This document shows positions 1 to 7,434 of a stretch of 56,632 bases of DNA, piece after piece. Within the stretch, counting starts at the first letter, position 1, and each line of letters starts with the position of its first letter. Origin of the DNA: Myxococcales bacterium. Its GTDB lineage: Bacteria; Myxococcota_A; Polyangia; Palsa-1104. The DNA is taken from contig JAQBQH010000037.1 of the NCBI GenBank assembly GCA_028287105.1, forward strand, positions 1 through 56,632. The letters run 5' to 3'. The notes under the pieces are model-generated. The model did not search any database and was not told the origin of the DNA. It saw only the letters and a list, made by a program, of their open reading frames with translations. The position numbers and the translations under genes were made by a program.

Positions 1-330
1 GTCGTCGTCGATGGCGGTCTCGACGTCGGCCGCCGCGAGCTCCTGGCGCGCGTCGAGATCCCGGCCCACCTCCTCGTGCTTGCGCTCGACGAGCTTCTTC
101 CGGCGCAGCTCGTCGAGCGCGCGATTCTTGGCCGTCGTCATCAGCCACGCCCCGGGGTTGTCGGGGATGCCCGACTCCGGCCAGCGCTCGAGCGCCACGA
201 CGAGCGCCTCTTGCGCCAGCTCTTCGGCGAAGCCGACGTCGCGTACCATCCGCGCCAGCCCGGCGATGAGGCGGGCCGACTCGATCCTCCAAACCGCGTC
301 GATGGCGCGATGCGTATCGGAAGCGCTCAC
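1..330 (-). CDS. ECF RNA polymerase sigma factor (probable ECF42 type), 3' end cut by window edge
   Basis: The first 110 codons of an extracytoplasmic-function sigma factor are visible, starting at GTG 330. An in-frame ATG at 335 is followed at once by a stop, so GTG is the first usable start. The visible part holds a sigma region 2-like segment: a helix with acidic residues (FAEELAQEALVVALERWPE) and then a region 2.4-like basic helix (AWLMTTAKNRALDELRRKKL) that would contact the -10 element. Sigma factors with this N-terminus usually continue with region 4 and a DUF6596-type C-terminal extension, which lies outside the window. The two YCII/DGPF genes just upstream on the same strand are the standard partners of ECF42 sigma factors (family knowledge), which supports the call. 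The regulon is unknown. Confidence 0.85.
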   Translation of the reverse strand, partial: MSASDTHRAIDAVWRIESARLIAGLARMVRDVGFAEELAQEALVVALERWPESGIPDNPGAWLMTTAKNRALDELRRKKLVERKHEEVGRDLDARQELAAADVETAIDDD

Positions 331-384
331 GCCATCAATCAGAGCATCTTGGCGCGCCAATGCAAGCGCGCGCCCGCGGCGTGG

Positions 385-825
385 CTACGACGAGGTGGTG
401 CGCCGGCGGTTCTCGTCGATGCCCTCTTGCACGCGCAGGGTCGTCTCGTCGTTCACGACCTCCGCCCCGAAGTCGGCCAGGTCGAACACCTGCCGGATCT
501 CGAGGACGTCGCCGTCGGCGGCCGGACAGCGCGAGGCCCACGCGATCGCCTCCTCGCGCGACTTCACCTGCCACAGCCAGTAGCCGCCAATCACCTCCTT
601 GCCCTCGCTGAAGGGCCCGTCGACGACGCTGCGCTTGCCGCCCTGGAACGAGATGCGCGCGCCCTTCGACGTCGGATGCAGCCCGTCGAGCGCCAGCAGC
701 ACGCCCGCCTTGGTCAGCTCCTCGTTGTACTTCATCATCGCGTCGATCTGCGCTTTGCTCGGCATCGCGCCGGCTTCGACCTTCTTGTCGCCCGGAATGA
801 TCAAGACCATGAATCGCATCGTCAT
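385..825 (-). CDS. YCII/DGPF-domain protein
   Basis: A 146-residue protein of the YCII-related (DGPF) family with the signature VVDGPFSEGKEVIGGYWL around residues 65-85. The family has a ferredoxin-like alpha/beta fold with a conserved His/Asp pair. Its biochemical role is not established, though enzyme-like functions have been proposed. The gene starts 6 bp after the stop of a second YCII gene and lies 54 bp before the ECF sigma factor, so the three probably form one transcript. About 25 residues after the domain form a charged tail that is less conserved. No signal peptide is present, so it should be cytoplasmic. Confidence is high for the family and low for any exact function. Confidence 0.88.
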   Translation of the reverse strand: MTMRFMVLIIPGDKKVEAGAMPSKAQIDAMMKYNEELTKAGVLLALDGLHPTSKGARISFQGGKRSVVDGPFSEGKEVIGGYWLWQVKSREEAIAWASRCPAADGDVLEIRQVFDLADFGAEVVNDETTLRVQEGIDENRRRTTSS

Positions 826-831
826 CCTCCT

Positions 832-1182
832 CTACTTCGCCGCCGGGGGCGGGCCATCATACACCTGCCAAACTTCGCTCTCGCCGTCGCCCGCGACTTC
901 GAGGAATCGCTTGACCACGTCGATCAGCTGCTGCTTCGATTTCACCTCGAGCATCGCGTAGCCGAGGATCAGCTCCTTGGCCTCGGCGAACGGCCCGTCG
1001 GTGACCGTGTATTCCTGGCCCGAGCGGCGAATCTTGAGGCCCTTGGACGACGGGTGGAGCGCGCCGGTCGCGAGCAGTATGCCGGCCTTGGTCGACTCCT
1101 CGGTCAGCTTGGCCATGTCCGCCAGGTGCTGCTCGCTCGGCACCATCGGTTTTGCAGGGTGAAAGAAGGTGAAGAATTTCAT
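832..1182 (-). CDS. YCII/DGPF-domain protein
   Basis: A 116-residue YCII-related protein beginning MKFFTFFHPA and carrying the DGPF signature (TDGPFAEAKELILGY, near residues 61-75). The ATG at 1182 is preceded by a GAGGAG ribosome-binding site, while the reading frame runs open far upstream only because of GC bias. An alternative ATG at 1200 would add six residues. It is the first gene of a presumed operon with the next YCII gene and the ECF sigma factor. It closely resembles that neighbour in layout, which suggests local duplication. Cytoplasmic; no catalytic activity can be assigned. Confidence 0.85.
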   Translation of the reverse strand: MKFFTFFHPAKPMVPSEQHLADMAKLTEESTKAGILLATGALHPSSKGLKIRRSGQEYTVTDGPFAEAKELILGYAMLEVKSKQQLIDVVKRFLEVAGDGESEVWQVYDGPPPAAK

Positions 1183-1389
1183 TGTCGGCTCCTCGTTCAT
1201 CTGGACTTCGTCTACTGGGACGACGAACGGAGGCGCGCGAAATCGACAGCGCGGACAATTATTTTCGGCGCGCGCCGGTTGGGGCCCTCGCGCGGGTCGC
1301 AAGCCGCCGAGATCGCTGGCTCGCTTTTCACGGACCGGCTGTCGGAGGGACGCGCCGGCGTTCGTCCTAGGAAGGAAGAGGCCGACGAG

Positions 1390-1779
1390 ATGCTCTACGC
1401 CATCCTGTGCTACGACGCCGAAGACATCGTCACGGCGTGGTCGGCCGAGAAGGACCAGGCGACGTCGGCGCGGCTCGCCGTCGTGGAGGCGAAGCTCGCC
1501 GCCGAAGGTCGGCTCGGGGCGGCGGCGCGCCTGTTGCCGACGACCTCGGCGACGACGGTACGGGCGCGCAAGGAGCCGCTCGTGACCGACGGGCCGTGCG
1601 CCGAGACCAAGCAGCAGCTGCTCGGTTTCTACGTGGTCGAGTGCGCGAGCCTCGATAGCGCGCTGGCGACCGCCTGCGAGCTGGCGCGCGCCAACCCCGG
1701 AGCCGCCGCCTACGAGGTACGCCCGCTCGCCCTCTTCCACCCGAGCGGCGGCGTCCCTTCCGGTCGCGGCAACTGCTGA
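1390..1779 (+). CDS. YCII/DGPF-domain protein, divergent copy
   Basis: A 129-residue YCII-related protein on the opposite strand from the other two. It has the variant signature VTDGPCAETKQQLLGFYVVE, with Cys in place of Phe in DGPF. The N-terminus MLYAILCYDAEDIVTAWSAE is typical of the subfamily found beside ECF42 sigma factors. The ATG at 1390 follows an AGGAAGGAAGAG purine tract about 9 nt upstream. Three YCII genes around one sigma factor is a common arrangement for this group. The last 15 residues (Gly/Ser/Arg rich) are probably a loose tail. Confidence 0.85.
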   Translation: MLYAILCYDAEDIVTAWSAEKDQATSARLAVVEAKLAAEGRLGAAARLLPTTSATTVRARKEPLVTDGPCAETKQQLLGFYVVECASLDSALATACELARANPGAAAYEVRPLALFHPSGGVPSGRGNC

Positions 1780-1931
1780 AACGCGCCCGCGGCTGATTCG
1801 CGGCGAGCCCCGCACCCCCTTCAGCGACGGGAACAGAGCAGCTCGGCGCCTCGGGACGCGACCGATCCGGCGATTGCCGTAGCGTTGCGCGCGCCCGATC
1901 GGTGCCGATGTGTCCGACCTAGAGGCGATCC

Positions 1932-4658
1932 ATGCAGACGATGTCCCGCTTGGTCCTGGTCGCGGTGCTCCTGGCCGGCTGCGAGCCGGAGGTGAAGACA
2001 CCGAATACGACGCCCGTCGTCGTCGCGCTGTTCGACCCGCTCGGGAGCCCCCCGGTGGTCCCGACGCCGAACGACCTCGCCTTCACCGGCGGCGACGGTG
2101 TCCACCTCAACGTGCCCGACGCCCCCGACGCGTCGCCGGCGCAAAAGGCCTTCAACGCCTACCTGCGAACCCTGGCCGGGTTCCCGTCCTCGTCGACGGC
2201 GACGGCGTCGTTCTCGAAGCCGCTCGATGCCTCGCGCGTGACGCTCTCGTCGGCGACGACCGGCGCCGGCTCGCTCGTCGTGGTCGACACCACCGCGGTG
2301 GCCCCGCTCGGACCAGACCAGCTGACCGCGGCGCTCTCCGCCGACGGCCAGACCGTCAACCTGACGCCGGCCCAGCGCTGGACGTCCGGCCATCGCTACG
2401 CGGCGCTCGTCTTCGGCGGCGCCGATCCGGCCGGCCTGCGCGGCGCCGGCGGCGAGACGGTGCTGGCCTCGCCCGCCTTCTTCTTCCTGCGCTCGCCCAA
2501 TCCGCTCATCGCGCGCTGCCCCGACACCGCCAATCCCGATTGTGCCTGTCCGCCCGAGGCCATCGCCGATCCGACCGACACCACGTGCCACTCCGTCGTC
2601 ATGGGCCTCCCCGACGCGACCGCGCGGGTCGTCGAGCCGCAGCGCCGCCTGCTGCAGACCGCGCTCGGCACGCTCCTGCCGCTCGTCGCGCCCGGCCGCA
2701 ATCAGAGCGACCTCGTCCTCTTCTGGACCTTCACCATCACCGCGCAGCCGATGACCGTCTTCGATCCGACACGCGGCGACGTGCCCTTCCCCAACGACGT
2801 CCTCATCGACCCGGTGACCGGCAGGGTCAACCTGCCGATCGCCGCCGGCGACCCGCAGGCCGCCGTCAAGATGGCGCTCAACACGCTCGACGGCTTCTCG
2901 GTGTCGGCGCCCGAGACCCTCGGCATCGACGCGACGACCGGCCTCGATGCCAAGACCCTCGTCCCCGGGCGCTCCGTCTTCCTCCTCAACCTCGACCCGC
3001 GTCCCACCGCCGAGCAGCCGGTCTACAGCGTCGTCTCGGCGGGCGGACAGCTCGTCCTCACGCCCGAGATGCCGCTCGAATCGGATCAAGACAAGTATGC
3101 CGTCCTCGTCACCACCGCGGTCGCCGACGCCAACGGTCAGCCGCTCGTGCCGTCGCCGACGATGGTGCTGGCGACCGGCGAGAACCCGCTCTTCGACGGC
3201 ACGCACTCCACCGTGTCGGTGCTCGGCGACGCCGAAGCGATGCAGCTCGAGACGCTGCGCCTGGCGCTGCAGCCGCTCATCGTCAAGATCACGGCCATGG
3301 GGCTGCCGCGCACCTCGCTGGCGGCGCTCTGGACCTTCACCACGCAGTCGATCGCGCGGCCGCTCGGCGCGCTCGACCTCTTCCCCGCCGGCGCGATGCT
3401 CCCGAGCGACGTCACCATCGACAAGGTGGCGACCGCCGCCGACATTGCCGCCTCGCCGCTGGCGACGCTCCTGCCCGACGTCGGCTACGTCGTCATCGGC
3501 TCCTTCACGTCGCGATACGTCTTCGATCCGACGACGAAGCTGGTCTCCTTCGATCGCAGCGGCATGACCTTCACCGTGCATCCACCGGCGGCGGCAGCCA
3601 CGACGACCATTCGCTTCTGGCTCGCCCTTCCCAAGCTGCCGGCGACGGGCGCCGTGCCGGTCGCGATCATGCAGCACGGCCTGACCTCGTGGCGTGGCGA
3701 CGTCCTGCCGCTCGCCGAAGGCGCGGCCAAGAACGGCGGCTGGGCCAGCGTCGGCTTCGACATCGACTTCCACGGCTCGCGCTCCAAGTGCATCGCCGAC
3801 AACCAATGCGCCAGCGGCACCTGCGACAAAGCGACCGGCGCCTGCCCCGGCGGCTTCCTCCTCACGACCTCGGCGATGAATCCGCTCGCCTGCGATCTGG
3901 CCGCGCTCAGCGGCGACACCATGAACGACTGCAAGCCCGCCATCTCGGGGCAGAACTACGTCGACGCCAGCAACCTCTTCTCCGGCCGCGCCAACGGCTA
4001 TCAATATGTCGTCGACACGTCGCAGCTCATTCGCGTCCTGTCCGACACGACCAACCCCAACGGGCTCGCCGCCAAGCTGGCCGCCGCGACGGTGCCGGTG
4101 ACGCCGACGATCGACGTCACCAAGATTGGCTTCCTCGGCCAATCGCTCGGCGCCATCGACGGCGCCGTCTTCCTGGCCGCCGATGCGCGCCCCAAGGTGG
4201 GCGTGCTCAACGTCGGTGGCGGCCACGTCTTCGAGATCATCTCGGACGGCGCCTTCCACTCGCTCGTCGATCAGTACCTCATGTCGATCGGCGTCATGCG
4301 CGGCACACCGGCGTACGCTCAGATCGTCGCCACCGCGCGCTGGGTCCTCGATCCCACCGACCCCTTCTCGGTCGCGCCCTTCCTGCGCAGCCGGCCCATC
4401 ATCAACCAGGAGGCGGGCATGGACACGGTCATCCCGCCCGTCTACGAAGAGGCGCTCGCGCAGGCGATCTGGGGTCCCATGGGCCTCGACGCCATGCACC
4501 ACGCACGCGGCGCGCTGGCCGATCGCACGACGTTCTTCTCGGTCTATTACCCCGCAGCGACGCATAGCTCGCTGTTGACCGGGACGCCGGCACCAGACGC
4601 GACCAACATGCAGGCCGACGCCTTCGGCTATCTCCTGTCCTTCGGGGCGGTCAAGTGA
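1932..4658 (+). CDS. VolA-like surface lipase / (lyso)phospholipase lipoprotein
   Basis: A 908-residue lipoprotein. Residues 1-17 form a signal with lipobox LLAGC (Cys17). The long N-terminal part with repeated beta-rich segments (PTPNDLAFTGGDGVHLN and similar) resembles the bacterial virulence factor lipase N-terminal domain. The C-terminal third is an alpha/beta-hydrolase: an oxyanion-type strand (VAIMQHGLTSWRGD, about residue 578), nucleophile elbow GQSLG with Ser738, a probable acid Asp831 (EAGMDTVIPP) and a probable His878 (ATHSSLL). In Vibrio, VolA is an outer-membrane lysophospholipase whose released fatty acids enter through an adjacent FadL. Here the next gene is also a FadL homologue, 11 bp away. 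The start ATG has GAGG seven nt upstream. It could instead act on triglycerides or polyesters; substrate is not shown by sequence. Confidence 0.82.
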   Translation: MQTMSRLVLVAVLLAGCEPEVKTPNTTPVVVALFDPLGSPPVVPTPNDLAFTGGDGVHLNVPDAPDASPAQKAFNAYLRTLAGFPSSSTATASFSKPLDASRVTLSSATTGAGSLVVVDTTAVAPLGPDQLTAALSADGQTVNLTPAQRWTSGHRYAALVFGGADPAGLRGAGGETVLASPAFFFLRSPNPLIARCPDTANPDCACPPEAIADPTDTTCHSVVMGLPDATARVVEPQRRLLQTALGTLLPLVAPGRNQSDLVLFWTFTITAQPMTVFDPTRGDVPFPNDVLIDPVTGRVNLPIAAGDPQAAVKMALNTLDGFSVSAPETLGIDATTGLDAKTLVPGRSVFLLNLDPRPTAEQPVYSVVSAGGQLVLTPEMPLESDQDKYAVLVTTAVADANGQPLVPSPTMVLATGENPLFDGTHSTVSVLGDAEAMQLETLRLALQPLIVKITAMGLPRTSLAALWTFTTQSIARPLGALDLFPAGAMLPSDVTIDKVATAADIAASPLATLLPDVGYVVIGSFTSRYVFDPTTKLVSFDRSGMTFTVHPPAAAATTTIRFWLALPKLPATGAVPVAIMQHGLTSWRGDVLPLAEGAAKNGGWASVGFDIDFHGSRSKCIADNQCASGTCDKATGACPGGFLLTTSAMNPLACDLAALSGDTMNDCKPAISGQNYVDASNLFSGRANGYQYVVDTSQLIRVLSDTTNPNGLAAKLAAATVPVTPTIDVTKIGFLGQSLGAIDGAVFLAADARPKVGVLNVGGGHVFEIISDGAFHSLVDQYLMSIGVMRGTPAYAQIVATARWVLDPTDPFSVAPFLRSRPIINQEAGMDTVIPPVYEEALAQAIWGPMGLDAMHHARGALADRTTFFSVYYPAATHSSLLTGTPAPDATNMQADAFGYLLSFGAVK

Positions 4659-4669
4659 GGGGGCTTTCG

Positions 4670-5962
4670 ATGCGTAGAATCGTCATCCTGTCGCTCATCC
4701 TCGCCGCACCCGCAAGCGCGCTCGCCGCGGGCGGCTTCGAGCTGGACGAGCAGTCGGCGCGCGCCGTCGGCACCGCCGGCGCACAGACGGCCATCGCCAA
4801 CGATCCGGCGGCCGTGTTCTACAACCCGGCCGGGCTCGCCTTTTTGCCCGGCTTCGGCGCGCTCGTCGGTGGCAACCTCGTCTACGCGCGCACCGAGGTC
4901 GTCTCGAGCAACCGCACGCACCTGTCTCACGTCGGGGTGGCGCCAAACGTCTTTCTGAGCCAACGCTTCGGGCGCCACGTCGCGATCGGCTTCGGCATGT
5001 TCACGCAGTTCGCCGAGAACTTCGGCTACCCGGCCGACTTCCCGGGTCGCTTCCTCGGCCAGTACATCGACATCACGACGGTGACGTTCGATCTCTCGGT
5101 CGCCGTCCGCATCCTGCCGCAGGTGAGCATCGGCGCCGGTCTCGACGTCATGGTGGGCGCGATCGATCTCTACCAACAGATCAACTTCGGCGGCGCCGAG
5201 GGCGGCGTTCACGTCGGCGCCAACTCCGCCGGCGTCGGCGGCAACGTCGGCCTGCTCGTCGAGCTCATCCCGGGCCTCTTGCGCTTCGGCGGCATGTATC
5301 GCAGCCGCATCAACCTCGACTTCGACGGCGACGGCGCCATCAGCGGCCCGCCCGAGCTGCAGGGCATGACCGGCGGCCTGCTCAAGGCCAAGACGACGCT
5401 GCCGCTGCCGCACACCATCGCGGCGGGCCTGGCGCTCGATCCGACGCGCCGCCTGACGCTCTCGGCCGACGTGCGCATCAGCCTCTGGCGCGACCTGCAA
5501 ACCTTGACCCTGACCTTGACCGATCCGGCGGCGCCGTCGGGCACCGCCCCGCAGCAGCAGTCGGTGGCGCTGAACTTCCACAACGCGTGGGCCATTCGCG
5601 TCGGTGGCGAGCTGCGCTTCTTCGGCGGACACCTGCACCTTCGCCTCGGCGCCGGCTACGACTCGACCCCGGTGCCGGCCGCCTCGCTCTCGCCGCTCGC
5701 GCCCGACTCGCAGCGTGTCATCGTCTCCGGCGGCATCGGCTGGCACGAGCACTGGTTCGCGATCGACGGCGGCTACCTCGCCGCCATTCTGCTGGAGCGG
5801 ACCGCGACGAACCCGGCCTTCCCCGCCACCTATTCGACCAACGGGCACGTCTTCTCGCTCAACCTGACGGTGCGGCTGTCGCGCGCCGGCCACCGCATCA
5901 ATTACGAAACGCCACCGCCCGAGCTGCGCGAAGAGCCGCGGCCGCGCCACGAAACGCAGTAG
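4670..5962 (+). CDS. FadL/OmpP1/TodX-family outer-membrane hydrophobic-compound channel
   Basis: A 430-residue outer-membrane beta-barrel with a cleavable signal ending near residue 20 (SALAAGG). The mature N-terminus FELDEQSARAVGTAGAQTAI and the motif YNPAG at 51-55 are diagnostic of the FadL family: N-terminal hatch and early barrel strand. Alternating hydrophobic strands run to the end, and the length matches E. coli FadL (about 420-450). An upstream GTG (4655) is possible, but the ATG at 4670 has a GAGGGGG ribosome-binding site and gives a normal signal peptide. It lies directly after the VolA-like lipase, so fatty acids or similar products released at the surface are likely to be taken up here. 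Unlike many barrels it ends in Thr-Gln, not an aromatic residue. Confidence 0.88.
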   Translation: MRRIVILSLILAAPASALAAGGFELDEQSARAVGTAGAQTAIANDPAAVFYNPAGLAFLPGFGALVGGNLVYARTEVVSSNRTHLSHVGVAPNVFLSQRFGRHVAIGFGMFTQFAENFGYPADFPGRFLGQYIDITTVTFDLSVAVRILPQVSIGAGLDVMVGAIDLYQQINFGGAEGGVHVGANSAGVGGNVGLLVELIPGLLRFGGMYRSRINLDFDGDGAISGPPELQGMTGGLLKAKTTLPLPHTIAAGLALDPTRRLTLSADVRISLWRDLQTLTLTLTDPAAPSGTAPQQQSVALNFHNAWAIRVGGELRFFGGHLHLRLGAGYDSTPVPAASLSPLAPDSQRVIVSGGIGWHEHWFAIDGGYLAAILLERTATNPAFPATYSTNGHVFSLNLTVRLSRAGHRINYETPPPELREEPRPRHETQ

Positions 5963-6022
5963 CCGCGTCCGCGTCGAGGGAATAGCGCGGGGGTGAGCGC
6001 GTTCTACGGAGCGGAGGTGATC

Positions 6023-6289
6023 ATGTTCCGAACTGGCTCCCTCGTCCTCGCACTCGTCCTGTGCTCGCCCATCGCCGTAGCCGCGCCCCAGACCGTCACG
6101 CGCACCATCCTGCAGAAGCGCGCCGTATTCGATCTCGTGAGCGTAAAGACCAACCTTCGCACCGTCTGCGCCGGACAGGAGCCGCTCGAGGTCGAGTACA
6201 AGCGCACCGCCGGCGACGTCGCCGCCGCCGTATTCACCGGCATGTGGTACACGCCGGTGCACCTGCAGGTGACCTGCGCGGCGCTGTAA
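6023..6289 (+). CDS. Small secreted protein, weakly Bor-like
   Basis: An 88-residue protein with an N-terminal signal peptide (MFRTGSLVLALVLCSPIAVAA). The ATG at 6023 follows a near-perfect Shine-Dalgarno sequence GGAGGTGA with 2-3 nt spacing after it; an upstream ATG/GTG at 5993 has none. After the signal come about 65 residues with two Cys, ending MWYTPVHLQVTCAAL. A C-terminus of the form YTP-x-x-x-VTC is seen in Bor/Iss-type small envelope proteins, so a remote relationship is possible, but the rest does not clearly match. There is no lipobox at the expected place; Cys19 of the preprotein is followed by Ser-Pro. The gene stands alone between FadL and the DUF4260 promoter. Confidence 0.6.
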   Translation: MFRTGSLVLALVLCSPIAVAAPQTVTRTILQKRAVFDLVSVKTNLRTVCAGQEPLEVEYKRTAGDVAAAVFTGMWYTPVHLQVTCAAL

Positions 6290-6353
6290 CCCGCGCGCGC
6301 AACGGCTCGCGTAATGCCGCGCGCTGCGAACGCAATGCGGGCACAGTCGCCCC

Positions 6354-6381
6354 TTGACATCGGGCCAAGGCTACGTATCAT
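6354..6381 (+). promoter_or_regulatory. Sigma70-type promoter of the DUF4260-tetR operon
   Basis: The -35 box TTGACA (6354-6359) is perfect. It is followed after 16 nt by the -10 box TATCAT (6376-6381). Transcription would begin near 6388, about 30 nt before the ATG at 6419, which has a GGAGG ribosome-binding site. The -10 box lies inside the first of two palindromic operators, so repressor binding would block RNA polymerase. Confidence 0.75.
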
Positions 6382-6407
6382 AGCTTTCACGGCTACGATA
6401 CGTAGCC
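6369..6407. promoter_or_regulatory. Tandem TetR-type operators (two sites, 22 bp apart)
   Basis: Site 2 (6391-6407) is a perfect palindrome: half-site GGCTACG, spacer ATA, half-site CGTAGCC. Site 1 (6369-6385) has the same layout: GGCTACG, TAT, CATAGCT, with two mismatches in the second half. Site centres are 22 bp apart, about two helical turns. The pair also creates a perfect 15-bp inverted repeat (6365-6379 with 6397-6411). Site 1 covers the -10 box. The downstream operon ends with a TetR regulator, so autorepression is the simplest reading. Confidence 0.75.
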
Positions 6408-6418
6408 TTGGAGGCATC

Positions 6419-6850
6419 ATGAACCCGCACACCGCCCCGTCCGTGACCGGCTCGATTCGCCTGTGGCTGCGCGCCGAAGCGCTCCTCATCTTCATCGCCG
6501 CCATCGCGTTCTACGCGCACAGCGGCGCCGGCTGGGGGCGCTTCGCCGCGCTCTTTCTGGTACCCGACCTCTCGCTCCTCGCCTATCTGGTCGGGCCGCG
6601 CGCCGGCGCCATGACCTACAACCTCGCGCACTCGAGCGTCGGACCCCTTGCGCTCGCCGCCGCGGCCCAGCTCGGCGTCATCCCGGCCGGCGCGCTGCCG
6701 CTGGCCTGCATCTGGCTGGCGCATGTCGGCTTCGACCGCACCCTCGGCTATGGGCTCAAGTACCCGACGGCGTTCGGCCACACGCACCTCGGCGCCATCG
6801 GTAAGGATGCCCTCGCCGTGCGCCCCGCCACCCTGCAGCCGGCCACCTGA
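6419..6850 (+). CDS. DUF4260 small integral membrane protein
   Basis: A 143-residue membrane protein of the DUF4260 family. It has about four hydrophobic segments and the family signatures VPDLSLLAYLVGPRAGA, YNLAHS and WLAHVGFDRTLGYGLKY followed by a THLG motif near the C-terminus. The conserved His and Asp residues in membrane-proximal positions could bind a metal or substrate, but no function is established. The start is ATG 6419 with GGAGG upstream; the longer open frame from 6314 overlaps the promoter. Its stop overlaps the start of the TetR gene by one base (TGATG), so the two are translationally coupled and co-regulated by the operators upstream. Confidence 0.85.
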   Translation: MNPHTAPSVTGSIRLWLRAEALLIFIAAIAFYAHSGAGWGRFAALFLVPDLSLLAYLVGPRAGAMTYNLAHSSVGPLALAAAAQLGVIPAGALPLACIWLAHVGFDRTLGYGLKYPTAFGHTHLGAIGKDALAVRPATLQPAT

Positions 6851-7434
6851 TGCCGGCGCTCCCCAAGACCTCCGACGAAGCCGTGATCCGCGCCGCGCGC
6901 GTCGTACTCGAGCGCGACGGCGCCGCGGGCTTCTCGATGCAGGCGGTGGCGACCGCGGTCGGCGTGCGTGCCCCGTCCCTGTACAAACGCTTCCCCGATC
7001 GCGACGCGCTCTTGCAAACCGTGGCCGAGGACGCCGCCCGCGACCTGGGCGCCCGAATGGTCGTGGCCGATCGCGCCGCGTCGACCCCGGCGGCCCTGAC
7101 CGCGATGGCCCGCGCCTACCGCGCCTTCGCCCATCAGGCGCCCCACGCCTACGGGCTCTTGTTCTCCGCGTCGACCCCTCCGTCGGTCGAGGCGCGCGCT
7201 GCCGCCGCCGCGCCGGTGCTACAGCGCCTGGCATCGCTCGTCGGCGCCCGGCAGAAGCTGCGCGCCGCCCGCCTCGTCACGGCGTGGCTGCACGGCTTCG
7301 TGTCGATGGAGCTGGCCGGCGCCTTTCGCCTCGGCGGCGACGTCGACGGCGCCTTCGACTACGGTCTGGCCACGCTCATCGCGGCGGCGGCGGCGACTTC
7401 GCGCGCGCCGGCGGGACGACGCGCGGGATCGTGA
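6850..7434 (+). CDS. TetR/AcrR-family transcriptional repressor
   Basis: A 194-residue TetR regulator. The N-terminal helix-turn-helix spans about residues 10-55 (AARVVLERDGAAGFSMQAVATAVGV, then APSLYKRFPDRDALL). The C-terminal ligand-binding part (about 75-185) has the WHG-type layout, with a conserved WLHGFVSMELAGAF segment. It is coupled to the DUF4260 gene and very likely binds the two palindromic operators in front of that gene. The inducer is unknown. Its last 59 bp overlap, tail to tail, the histidine kinase gene on the other strand. Confidence 0.9.
   Translation: MPALPKTSDEAVIRAARVVLERDGAAGFSMQAVATAVGVRAPSLYKRFPDRDALLQTVAEDAARDLGARMVVADRAASTPAALTAMARAYRAFAHQAPHAYGLLFSASTPPSVEARAAAAAPVLQRLASLVGARQKLRAARLVTAWLHGFVSMELAGAFRLGGDVDGAFDYGLATLIAAAAATSRAPAGRRAGS

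Noticed and set aside
1821..4565. A 914-codon open frame on the minus strand across the VolA-like gene
   Set aside because: It is opposite a well-supported lipase gene, is Arg/Gly/His rich with no domain sense, and is the usual GC-rich shadow frame.
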